Source: Phycisphaerae bacterium
Lineage (GTDB): Bacteria > Planctomycetota > Phycisphaerae > Phycisphaerales > Phycisphaeraceae
DNA length: 64,000 bases
NCBI GenBank assembly: GCA_030432595.1
Contig: JAUIGU010000011.1
Span: forward strand, 37,955-101,954
Reading direction: 5' to 3'
A program made the position numbers and the translations under genes. The notes below the pieces were generated by a model, which made no database searches, was not told where the DNA came from, and saw only the letters and a program-made list of their open reading frames with translations. Positions 15,891 to 24,627 of the stretch are shown in pieces. Each line of letters begins with the position of its first letter. Within the stretch, counting starts at the first letter, position 1.

Positions 15891-18557
15891 TCATTGCGGG
15901 AGGATGATATAGCTCGACGGCGTGGTGCCGGTCGTGAGGTAGTACGTCACGCCGACGGCGGTCCAGACCAGCGCGGCGATGAGTTCGCCGGCGATCACGC
16001 CGACCATGAGCGGCTTGGCCGCGCGGTAGCCGTTGGCGCCGGCGAGCTTGACGACCGCGAGCTTGCACAGCCAACCCAGCACGAACGACCACGCGAAGCG
16101 CTCCATCGGCGTCGTGCCCCACACCAGGAACAGCACCGGGTGGATCGGCCACCACGGCAGGCGCAGCCGCGCCGCCGCGCACACCAACAACGCAACGAAG
16201 CCAGCGGTCGTCCAGCCCCACGCTCCGGGCGCTGAGAGCGACATCGAAAAGCGCTGCGTCCAATCGCCCCACGCGACGGGGATCAGCGTGCCGTCCGCCG
16301 ACATGTCCTGCACGCGCCGCGTCAGGTCGTTCCACGCCATCTCGGGGAACCACTGCACGCCCCACCAGTCCGCGTTGTTCAGGCCCAGGGCGTACTGCAT
16401 CGTCAGCGTCACGACGCCCGCGATCAGCAGCGACGCGACGACGACCCCCGCGACCATGACCCCGCCCGAACCCAGCGACGGCATGCGGCGGCGAGCGCGG
16501 GATTCGTTTTGCGTTTCTGCCGCAGATTCGTTGGCACCGAGGTTTGATGCGTCTTTGCGTTCCGCGAACTTCAGGCTGTGCACGATGAACGGCAGCACGG
16601 CTTCGCGCTGGTCGCCGATGACGATCATGCTCGCCAGGCCGATCAGCAGCAGCCCGGTCGGGCCCATCGCCTCGTGACCCAGCAGCGCCGCCAGCACGCC
16701 CACCGGGATCAGGCCAGGCTGCACGTAGAAGCATCCCGTCTCCGCCACGACGCGCGCCATCACCAGCCAGATACCCAGCGACACCACGATCAACACCACG
16801 GCCCAGCCCCACCCCAGGCCCGCCTGTTGCAGCCACCACACCGACAACACGCCCAGCAGCACCAACGCACGCCCGGCCCACACCGCGGCGCGCGGCGTCG
16901 CGCCTCGATCCGCGTTCCAACCCACCGTGCCCAGCGCCACCGACAGGTAGTACCGCCGACCCGTGTAAGCGATCACCAGAACCATCGCGACGAACGAGCC
17001 GAAGCGCAGCAGGTTGCCTTCCTTCGCGTCGTAAAACCCCTGGCCGAAGCTCGCGCCGCTGCCGATGACGACGATGCCCAGCAGCAGCCACGCGAACATC
17101 GACAGGCTCATCGAGAACCCGACCGACAGCGTCAGGAAGAACGTGAACGCGATCACCGATGGGTAGAGGATCGGGTAGAAGACGCGGAATGTCGTGGGGA
17201 CTTTTTCGGCGCCGGGGATCGCCGCCCGCGCGGGCGTGAGGTCGAACGACGTGCGGATCTCGGGCACCGCGTTGAACCACTGGTGCAGGCCGTTGACGCC
17301 GTGCAGGATGAACATCGACGCCACGCCGATCCAGAACAGCTTCGACGAAAAGATCGCCGGGAGGATGCCCGGCCGGCCCTGCGCATCGCGGCCGCGCTCG
17401 ACGGTTTCCGACACGAACGACACGAGCGGATACGGCAACAACTCGCGCCGGCTCCACTGCGGGTGCACGATCATGGCCAGGCACGTCGCCATCAAACCGA
17501 ACAGCAGCAGCAACCCCGTCCAGCGGTACAGCGACGGCGCCCACACTCGCCACGGCAGCGCGTCCCACGGCCAGCGTTTGTCTTCCTGACGGGTGACCAG
17601 CAAACCGTCCGTCACCCACGGGTCCGCCAGGCCGTGCGCCGGCAACACGCCGTGGCCCTGAGGCGGCGGCAGCACGTGCGCCGGCAGCGCCGACGCCAAC
17701 GCCCACCGGTTCGCCATCCGCTCGGCGTGCAGCACCAGGCCCGACCGCGCCGCGGTGTCCCGTAACGACCGCGCCCGCGCCCGCAGCGCATCCACCCGGC
17801 CCGCTTCGGCTTGTTCGTCCGTTGTTTCGCGCAGCGCTTCCAGCTCGGCCTCGACCGCGGCGAGTTCTTCGAGCAATGCGTCGCGCGTCTCCAACCAACG
17901 CACCGCCTCGTCGGGCAGCGCCTTGCTCGGCAGCGTCTCTACCCAGTTCACCAGCATCAGCGTTTCGTTCAGCGCCTCGATCACCCGTGCGCGTTCGTCG
18001 CTGGGCACGCGGTCCGCGTCGTCGATCGACGTGATCAGCGCCCGCTGAGTTTCCGAGAGCAACCGCCACACCTGTGTTGCCGCGGCCCCCGCGTCGTCGG
18101 CGCGCAACGCCTCGCCGAGTGTTCGGCCGCCCGTGGACTGCGCCGCCTCCCGCCGGCCGACGCCGCGCACGTGCGCGTCGGCCAGCATCGGCGAGCCGTC
18201 CGGCACGTACGACATCACCCCCGCCGCCTGCCAGCCCGTCTTGTTGCGCACCATGTCGCCCGGCAGCGCGAGCGCCGTCGCGAACGTGCGGTACAGCCCC
18301 GACCCCGGCCAGCCGCACGCCGCGAGCCCCAACGCCGTCACCAACATCAGCTCGCCCGAACGCAGCGCCCAGTTTTTTTTCACCCGCGCCAACAGCGGGT
18401 TGACCGCCAGCCCCAGCACGACCACGATCCCGAACACGCTGACCGGCAGAAAGTTCCCGATAAACGGCGTCTGTTGGATGACCGCGTCGTTGAAATACGT
18501 GAACGACGCCACGAGCAGCGCCAGCAACAAACCCAGGATGACCGCGCGACCACTCAA
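15891..18557 (-). CDS. large OPT-like membrane protein (DUF6785/DUF6784-like)
   Basis: 888 residues with about 15 hydrophobic segments. N-terminal TM pair (7-30, 40-58), then a long soluble, coiled-coil-prone insert (about 130-270, rich in E, A and R), then TM helices from ~335 to the end. The phrase RRELLPYPLVSFVSETVERG and the following TM block resemble DUF6785/DUF6784 planctomycete proteins related to OPT transporters. It is the first gene of the run, starting at ATG 18557, 101 bp after the TlyA-like stop, and is followed 4 bp later by the unknown duplicated protein. A hairpin at 18629-18648 separates it from the TlyA-like gene. Substrate unknown. Confidence 0.65.
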   Translation of the reverse strand: MSGRAVILGLLLALLVASFTYFNDAVIQQTPFIGNFLPVSVFGIVVVLGLAVNPLLARVKKNWALRSGELMLVTALGLAACGWPGSGLYRTFATALALPGDMVRNKTGWQAAGVMSYVPDGSPMLADAHVRGVGRREAAQSTGGRTLGEALRADDAGAAATQVWRLLSETQRALITSIDDADRVPSDERARVIEALNETLMLVNWVETLPSKALPDEAVRWLETRDALLEELAAVEAELEALRETTDEQAEAGRVDALRARARSLRDTAARSGLVLHAERMANRWALASALPAHVLPPPQGHGVLPAHGLADPWVTDGLLVTRQEDKRWPWDALPWRVWAPSLYRWTGLLLLFGLMATCLAMIVHPQWSRRELLPYPLVSFVSETVERGRDAQGRPGILPAIFSSKLFWIGVASMFILHGVNGLHQWFNAVPEIRTSFDLTPARAAIPGAEKVPTTFRVFYPILYPSVIAFTFFLTLSVGFSMSLSMFAWLLLGIVVIGSGASFGQGFYDAKEGNLLRFGSFVAMVLVIAYTGRRYYLSVALGTVGWNADRGATPRAAVWAGRALVLLGVLSVWWLQQAGLGWGWAVVLIVVSLGIWLVMARVVAETGCFYVQPGLIPVGVLAALLGHEAMGPTGLLLIGLASMIVIGDQREAVLPFIVHSLKFAERKDASNLGANESAAETQNESRARRRMPSLGSGGVMVAGVVVASLLIAGVVTLTMQYALGLNNADWWGVQWFPEMAWNDLTRRVQDMSADGTLIPVAWGDWTQRFSMSLSAPGAWGWTTAGFVALLVCAAARLRLPWWPIHPVLFLVWGTTPMERFAWSFVLGWLCKLAVVKLAGANGYRAAKPLMVGVIAGELIAALVWTAVGVTYYLTTGTTPSSYIILPQ

Positions 18558-18628
18558 GGGCTACAGCCTCGGCGATGCAGCCCCTGGTTGCAACCGTTCC
18601 CAACGCACATCGCGGGACCTCATGAAAG

Positions 18629-18648
18629 GTGCGCCGACATCGGCGCAC
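18629..18648 (-). terminator. hairpin after the TlyA-like gene
   Basis: Nine-base arms GTGCGCCGA / TCGGCGCAC separated by two bases, 10 bp past the stop of the minus-strand methyltransferase gene and upstream of the 888-residue membrane protein gene. There is no T tract, so an intrinsic terminator is only a possibility. Confidence 0.4.
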
Positions 18649-18658
18649 TCGGCACGGT

Positions 18659-19429
18659 TTAAGCGGACGCTCCGCCTTGCTGTGGCGGCGTCAACCACGC
18701 CACGAACTCGAGGTTCTTTCCCTTCCCGCCGCGCACCGCCGCCGGCTCGCAGCCATGCACCGTCCACCCGGCGTCGGCGACCGCCGCGAGTGTGTCCCGC
18801 GCGATGGCCGCGGCGTCTTCGTCGTCCAGCCGGTGCCGGCCCGATTCGTAGTGCGGCTTGACCAGCGTCACCACCTGCCCGTCCGGGCCGCACCACTTCG
18901 CTGCCGCGGGCAGCGCTTTGGCCTGTTTCGTCCAGCCCAGGTCCACCGTGACCAGCGCGCAATGTCCCGCGGCCTCCTCTGGGGGGTCGGCGTGTAGCGC
19001 GTTCGTGCGTTCCAGCACCGTGACCCGGTCGTCGTTTCTTAAGGTCCACGCCAACTCGCCGTAGGCCGTGTCCACCGCGAACACCTGGGCCGCCCCGCGT
19101 TGCAGCAGACAATCCACAAACCCGCCGGTCGAGCAACCCAGGTCCGCACAGACCGCCCCGGCCACGTCCAGCCCGAACGCCTCCAGCGCCGCGTCCAGCT
19201 TCAGCCCGCCCCGCGAGACGAACCGCCGCTCGCCGTTCTTTTCTAAGTCCGCGTTCACGGCCGCCCACCCCGGGAACCCCCCGAATGCGGGTGCGTGCGG
19301 GTTGTCGTGCGGGTGGTCCAGCGTCGAAACACGGCCGAATTGTACCGATCCGGCACCCCGCCGAGCCTCCGCCGCCGCCCCGAAACCCGCCTCACGGCTC
19401 CAAAAACGCATTTTTTCGGGCCTGAACAC
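18659..19429 (-). CDS. TlyA-type rRNA 2'-O-methyltransferase, S4 domain absent
   Basis: RrmJ/FtsJ-fold SAM methyltransferase of the TlyA (hemolysin A) family. The core reads FVSRGGLKLDAALEAFGLDV..ADLGCSTGGFVDCLLQRGA, which is the TlyA signature with SAM motif I, followed by ..LERTNAL, DLGWTKQ and LVKPHYE. TlyA enzymes methylate 16S/23S rRNA riboses. Typical TlyA has an N-terminal S4 RNA-binding domain of ~60 residues; here the N-terminal ~75 residues contain nothing like it. The start is uncertain: ATG at 19429 gives 256 residues, while GTG at 19258 gives ~200 residues beginning just before the conserved core. The gene diverges from the cyclophilin gene. Confidence 0.75.
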   Translation of the reverse strand: MFRPEKMRFWSREAGFGAAAEARRGAGSVQFGRVSTLDHPHDNPHAPAFGGFPGWAAVNADLEKNGERRFVSRGGLKLDAALEAFGLDVAGAVCADLGCSTGGFVDCLLQRGAAQVFAVDTAYGELAWTLRNDDRVTVLERTNALHADPPEEAAGHCALVTVDLGWTKQAKALPAAAKWCGPDGQVVTLVKPHYESGRHRLDDEDAAAIARDTLAAVADAGWTVHGCEPAAVRGGKGKNLEFVAWLTPPQQGGASA

Positions 19430-19533
19430 GATTTGAGCGCGATTCTGCCGGGTTGGGGGGTGTGTTCTGAACCCCGTTCCGTTATCCTTATCCGGACGCG
19501 ATCCGTGTATTCAGCCCCCGGAGGTTGTGAGTG

Positions 19534-20442
19534 ATGAACCGTGTTCTTGCCCCCGCCGCCCCGGCCCTGTTGGCCGCCGCGGCCTGCCTGGCCCCCGCCC
19601 CGGCCGACGCCGGCACGATGGTCGTCTTCGACACCGTGCTCGGCGACATCAACGTCGAGCTCTTCGACGACGAGGCCCCGCTCCACGTCGCCAACTTCCT
19701 CGACTACGTCGAGTCCGGCGACTACGACGGCACCATCATCCACCGCTCCATGCCGGGCTTCGTCATCCAGGGCGGCCGCTACCTCTTCGACGGCCAGGAC
19801 CGCGTCGAGCCCAACCTCTACCCCGAAGTCCCCTCGCGCGGGACCGTCCAGAACGAGCCGGGCATCTCCAACACCCGCGGCACCATCGCCTTGGCCAAGC
19901 AGCCCGATGACCCCAACTCCGGCAGCCGCGAGTGGTTCTTCAACCTCGCCGACAACTCCGCCAACCTCGACAACCAGAACGGCGGGTTCACCGTGTTCGG
20001 TCAGATCGTGGACGCCGCCGGCCTGGCCGTGATCGACGCCATCGCCGCGCTGCCGACCTTCGCCTTCGAGGCACCGTTCGAAGACGGGCCGGCCCGCAAC
20101 TACTCCGACTCGGACTACGAAAACTTCGAGCCCGTCGGCACCGACGAACTGGTCATCATCAACGGCATCTCGGTTGTCGCGGAAGAGCCGGAGACGCCCG
20201 AAGAACCCGAGACCCCCATCGAGCCGATGGACCCCGAGGAACCGGAAGACCCCGAGACCCCGATCAACCCCTTCGACCCGGAAGACCCCGAAACCCCGGA
20301 CGTCCCGGAAATGCCCGGCACCGGCGAATCCCCCGACACCGGCGACGACGGCGGCAACCCCTCTGCCGTCCCCTCCCCGACCGCCTTCGCCGCGGGCCTG
20401 TTGGGCCTGGGCTTGCTGGCGTCACGCCGTCGGCAGGGCTGA
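19534..20442 (+). CDS. secreted cyclophilin-type peptidyl-prolyl isomerase with PEP-CTERM-like anchor
   Basis: About 302 residues: signal peptide (1-27), cyclophilin domain (~28-215; TVLGDINVELFDDEAPLHVANF, IIHRSMPGFVIQGG, AKQPDDPNSGSREWFFNL), then ~65 residues of E/P/D-rich imperfect repeats (PEEPEDPETPINPFDPED), then VPSPTAFAAGLLGLGLLASRRRQG-type tail, i.e. a short motif, a hydrophobic helix and terminal arginines typical of PEP-CTERM sorting (residues not quoted in full). Cyclophilins isomerise X-Pro bonds; here probably on the cell surface. GGAGG lies six bases before a GTG at 19531 and nine before the ATG at 19534. A strong terminator follows. Confidence 0.88.
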   Translation: MNRVLAPAAPALLAAAACLAPAPADAGTMVVFDTVLGDINVELFDDEAPLHVANFLDYVESGDYDGTIIHRSMPGFVIQGGRYLFDGQDRVEPNLYPEVPSRGTVQNEPGISNTRGTIALAKQPDDPNSGSREWFFNLADNSANLDNQNGGFTVFGQIVDAAGLAVIDAIAALPTFAFEAPFEDGPARNYSDSDYENFEPVGTDELVIINGISVVAEEPETPEEPETPIEPMDPEEPEDPETPINPFDPEDPETPDVPEMPGTGESPDTGDDGGNPSAVPSPTAFAAGLLGLGLLASRRRQG

Positions 20443-20485
20443 GCCCTCCGGGTACTTCGTTTCATCACCCCAGAAAAAACCCAAG

Positions 20486-20516
20486 AAGCCCACGCCGTCT
20501 CGGCGTGGGCTTTTTT
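20486..20516 (+). terminator. intrinsic terminator, same palindrome as the RAYT-linked repeats
   Basis: Twelve-base arms AAGCCCACGCCG / CGGCGTGGGCTT with a 3-nt loop, followed by a run of T. It lies 44 bp after the cyclophilin stop. The stem is the same sequence as the palindromes at 22177-22205 and 22429-22457. Confidence 0.85.
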
Positions 20517-20554
20517 CGTTGACTCCCGATCACGCTCCGCGGTAGCTTCAACCC

Positions 20555-21823
20555 ATGCCGGGCCCTGACGCCTCCCCCGACCCCGCCGACGATGTTCCTT
20601 CCCCCGACGACCTCCTCGTCCTCGAAGATTTCGTTGCCGACAACGGCGACCTGCTCAAGCTTGAAGCCGAGATCGGCCGGTTCAACATCTTCGACGCGCT
20701 CGGCGTGGTGAACCGCGAACTCAGCCACTCCAACTTCCTCGCCTGGCTGCTCGATCCCGGCGAGTCGCACGGCCTGGGCGGGCTCTTCCTCCGCGCTGTC
20801 CTCATGGACCTGCTCCGCAACACCCCGCCCGGCGAGCACCGGCTCTTCAGCCCCATCAAACTCGACGGCGGCGAGCTCCGCGGCATCGACGTCCGCCGCG
20901 AATGGAAAAACATCGACCTGCTCATCACCGGCAAGGACCCCGCCTTCCTCGTCGCCCTCGAAAACAAGATCGGTTCCAGCGAACACTCCAACCAGCTCAA
21001 GCGCTACCACGACACGATCGAAAACGACCCCGAACTAAGCCAGATCGCCCACCGCCAGTTCGTCTACCTCACCCCCGAAGGCGACGAACCCAGCGAGGAA
21101 GCCTGGACCGTCTACAGCTACGCCCAACTGCACGACGCATTGCGCAAGACCGTGGATGCGCACGGTGACCAGATGGGCGACGACGTCCTCAACTTCCTCG
21201 AACACTACCTGAGCCTGATCCGGAGCCGACTGATGAGCGACGAGACGATTGAGGAGTTATGCCGGGAGATTTACAAGAACCACCGGCAGGCGATTGATCT
21301 GATTGTGGAGCACGTGGGTTCTGGATCGGCGTTGGTCGTTTCTGAGGTGATGCAGGCGGTCGAAGCATCTGATCAAGGCTGGATCAAGCTGAATCAGACC
21401 GGGCGACGTGTGGTTTACGGACATCCGACCATCGCCGAGGATACCGAACCCATCGGCAAGCCCGGCAGATTTGGGGAAGCCCACTGGCTGGTCTTGCGCT
21501 TCGAAGTGGGCAAACGAGGATTAAGAACTCACGTTGTGTTGCAGCCGGTAGCCGACGTTCAGCTTCGAAAGCTGATCGTGGAGCGACTGGTGACGGATAA
21601 ATCGGAGTTTGGATTCCGTCTTGCCGGCGGCGGCATCAAGTCCACTCGGTACGCCCGTCTATCGAATGAGTTCGTGATTAAGTTTGATCCGTCATCAGCT
21701 TTTGATGGGGTGAAACTGAAAGGTGCCGTGACCCAACGCTGTCATTCAGAAAAGCTGAGATTTCAACGGGTTGCCGACGCGGTTTCATTGCTCCTTGCCA
21801 AGCACAAGAAGCCCACGGATTGA
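20555..21823 (+). CDS. PD-(D/E)XK nuclease-superfamily protein (PDDEXK_4 type)
   Basis: 422 residues. The N-terminal half matches the PDDEXK_4 family: FNIFDALGVVNRELSHSNFLAWLLDP, then a nuclease core WKNIDLLITGKDPAFLVALENKIGS (D and E-x-K of the motif at about residues 124-145), then QLKRYHDTIE. The C-terminal half (from about 21290) is visibly lower in GC than the start and has no motif I recognise. Members of this family are lone nuclease-like proteins often found near mobile DNA or defence genes; substrate unknown. The stop codon is embedded in a 31-bp palindrome, and a RAYT transposase gene follows 24 bp downstream. Confidence 0.75.
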   Translation: MPGPDASPDPADDVPSPDDLLVLEDFVADNGDLLKLEAEIGRFNIFDALGVVNRELSHSNFLAWLLDPGESHGLGGLFLRAVLMDLLRNTPPGEHRLFSPIKLDGGELRGIDVRREWKNIDLLITGKDPAFLVALENKIGSSEHSNQLKRYHDTIENDPELSQIAHRQFVYLTPEGDEPSEEAWTVYSYAQLHDALRKTVDAHGDQMGDDVLNFLEHYLSLIRSRLMSDETIEELCREIYKNHRQAIDLIVEHVGSGSALVVSEVMQAVEASDQGWIKLNQTGRRVVYGHPTIAEDTEPIGKPGRFGEAHWLVLRFEVGKRGLRTHVVLQPVADVQLRKLIVERLVTDKSEFGFRLAGGGIKSTRYARLSNEFVIKFDPSSAFDGVKLKGAVTQRCHSEKLRFQRVADAVSLLLAKHKKPTD

Positions 21824-21837
21824 ATCCGTGGGCTTCT
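21807..21837. repeat. palindrome at the PDDEXK_4 stop codon
   Basis: Perfect 15-base arms AGAAGCCCACGGATT / AATCCGTGGGCTTCT around a single G. The stop codon of the upstream gene falls inside it. It shares the GAAGCCCACG..CGTGGGCTTC outer stem with the palindromes inside and after the transposase gene but differs in the tip. It can act as a terminator hairpin and is a likely REP-like substrate of the adjacent RAYT. Confidence 0.8.
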
Positions 21838-21850
21838 GGGGAGGTTTGTG

Positions 21851-22444
21851 ATGGATAGGAATGGTGTTTGGTGCCACTGCATGGCGAGCACCTACGGGGC
21901 GTGGCTGCCGGGTGATCCGAAGGGGTTCCGCACGCGTGGTCACCGGGAGCACGTCGAGGGGGATTACAAGGAGACGCCGAAGGAGGATTACACGCGGCGG
22001 CACGACGCGGCGAAGCGTCGGATGACGCGGGAGGCGGTGGTGCTGTCGCCGGTGGCGCGGCGGGTGGTTTGTGAAGCGGTGATGCACGCGCTGCGTGACG
22101 TGCATGGGTTGGAGGTGTTGGCCATCGCGGTGGGGGCGACACACTTGCACGTTCTGGCGAAGTTCCCTCACCCCCGGAAGCCCACGCCGTCACGGCGTGG
22201 GCTTCGAGTGACGGACCCCGTGCGGTTCTTCATGGGGGTCGCAAAGGAGCGTTCGTCCAAGCGACTTGCCGCGGAGAAGCTTGCCGAGCCCGGCGGGGTG
22301 TGGGCACGGAAGGGGAAGATCGTGCGGGTGTGTGATCGACGCCATCAGGCCAACGCGTTCAACTACATCGTTGATCACCTTGACGAAGGGGCCGTGGTGT
22401 GGACGTATCGAGATGAATTCCTGGAAAAGAAGCCCACGCCGTGA
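21851..22444 (+). CDS. REP-associated tyrosine transposase (RAYT, IS200/Y1 superfamily)
   Basis: About 197 residues. The N-terminus (WCHCMASTYGAWLPGDPKGFRT) is that of planctomycete Y1-type transposase-like proteins. The HUH motif is visible as ATHLHVL (about residue 99-101) and a candidate catalytic tyrosine in FNYIVDHLDE (about 172). GGGGAGG lies six bases before the ATG. RAYTs are single-copy domesticated enzymes thought to cut and move REP palindromes. Oddly, a 29-bp palindrome lies inside the gene directly after the HUH motif, encoding RKPTPSRRGLR in frame, and a second copy contains the stop codon. The encoded enzyme may still be functional, since frame and both motifs are kept. Confidence 0.8.
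   Translation: MDRNGVWCHCMASTYGAWLPGDPKGFRTRGHREHVEGDYKETPKEDYTRRHDAAKRRMTREAVVLSPVARRVVCEAVMHALRDVHGLEVLAIAVGATHLHVLAKFPHPRKPTPSRRGLRVTDPVRFFMGVAKERSSKRLAAEKLAEPGGVWARKGKIVRVCDRRHQANAFNYIVDHLDEGAVVWTYRDEFLEKKPTP
22177..22205. repeat. 29-bp palindrome inside the RAYT coding region
   Basis: Perfect 14-base arms GAAGCCCACGCCGT / ACGGCGTGGGCTTC around one C. It is in frame in the transposase gene, 8 residues after the HUH motif. It is identical, except for the centre base, to the palindrome at 22429-22457. Confidence 0.92.
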
Positions 22445-22457
22445 CGGCGTGGGCTTC
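22429..22457. repeat. 29-bp palindrome at the RAYT stop codon
   Basis: Perfect 14-base arms GAAGCCCACGCCGT / ACGGCGTGGGCTTC around one G; the TGA stop of the transposase gene is formed by its centre. It also lies 31 bp beyond the stop of the convergent atpD gene, so it may terminate both. Confidence 0.92.
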
Positions 22458-22487
22458 GAGGGTTTAGTGTAATGAATTGGTTCTGCT

Positions 22488-23960
<1,473 letters not shown>

Positions 23961-24008
23961 TCAGGAACGGGGTGTCAGATTGACGGGAAACAGGCTCTTC
24001 TGGGGGCT

Positions 24009-24070
24009 ACGGACTTCAGTCCGTGCTGCTCAGCCTGGATCGGGTCAGCGGGCACGGACTGAAGTCCGTG
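24009..24070. repeat. two ACGGACT..AGTCCGT hairpins
   Basis: Palindromes at 24009-24024 (ACGGACT-TC-AGTCCGT) and 24053-24070 (CACGGACT-GA-AGTCCGTG), 28 bp apart and reverse complements of each other, in the leader region of atpD. Together they form a larger inverted repeat. The type occurs widely as intergenic repeats in planctomycetes. No coding capacity is seen in the 254-bp gap 23934-24187. Confidence 0.8.
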
Positions 24071-24140
24071 GCACCCGGCGGGCTGGGCGTGCCCGCAACG
24101 GGACGCAGACCATAACGAACCGTCCTGGCGCGGCCAAGCG

Positions 24141-24176
24141 ATATTTCATTTGGAAATATATCAAATCACGATATAT
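24141..24176 (+). promoter_or_regulatory. overlapping dyads upstream of padR
   Basis: Two AT-rich inverted repeats in otherwise GC-rich DNA: ATATTTC (24141-24147) / GAAATAT (24153-24159), and ATATATC (24156-24162) / GATATAT (24170-24176). They end 11 bp before the padR start codon. PadR-family repressors usually bind such AT-rich dyads in their own promoters, so autoregulation is likely. Confidence 0.65.
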
Positions 24177-24187
24177 TGAGGCCCGGT

Positions 24188-24601
24188 ATGAACACCCCGC
24201 CCGCCAAATCCGCCGCCAAACTCGACCCCAAGGCCCGCCGCGACCTGCTCCACGGCTCTTTGGACGTGCTCGTGCTCTCGGTCCTGGCCGACGGCCCGCA
24301 GTACGGGTACGCGATCCAGCGCAAGCTGCGCGACGCCGGGGACCCCGAGGGTTCCGGGGTCAAGGCCGGCACGCTCTACCCGCTGCTGCATCGAATGGAG
24401 AAGGACGGCCTGGTCACGCCGAGCTGGGAGAAGACGACGGGCCGACCGCGCAAGTGGTACGCGCTCAGTCCCGCGGGGCGGAAACGCCTCACGGTCCAGG
24501 CCGCGGATTGGCAGGCGCTGTTTGCGCGGATGCAGGGGTTGGTGTTGCCGGCGCTGCGGCAGGTGGCGAACCATTCGCCGTCCGACGCGGCCGCAACGTG
24601 A
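24188..24601 (+). CDS. PadR-family transcriptional regulator
   Basis: 137 residues. Winged-helix PadR domain: LLHGSLDVLVLSVLADGPQYGYAIQRKL, then AGTLYPLLHRMEKDGLV and GRPRKWYALSPAGRKRL. PadR proteins repress their own operon and respond to small ligands or envelope stress. GAGG lies seven bases upstream of the ATG at 24188; a TTG 12 bp earlier is less likely. The stop overlaps or immediately precedes the next gene, the usual arrangement where PadR is paired with a small membrane-associated or HAAS-type protein. Confidence 0.9.
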   Translation: MNTPPAKSAAKLDPKARRDLLHGSLDVLVLSVLADGPQYGYAIQRKLRDAGDPEGSGVKAGTLYPLLHRMEKDGLVTPSWEKTTGRPRKWYALSPAGRKRLTVQAADWQALFARMQGLVLPALRQVANHSPSDAAAT

Positions 24602-24627
24602 TGTGTCACGCGACCAGGGAGCCCCCC

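Noticed and set aside
15883..18648. 921-codon open frame in another frame over the 888-residue membrane protein
   Set aside because: Arginine- and glycine-rich shadow without TM helices; the overlapping frame encodes a coherent polytopic protein.
20483..22460. CRISPR-like spacing of the GAAGCCCACGCCGT palindromes
   Set aside because: Spacings are irregular (hundreds of bases) and copies lie within and between genes; a REP/RAYT explanation fits better.
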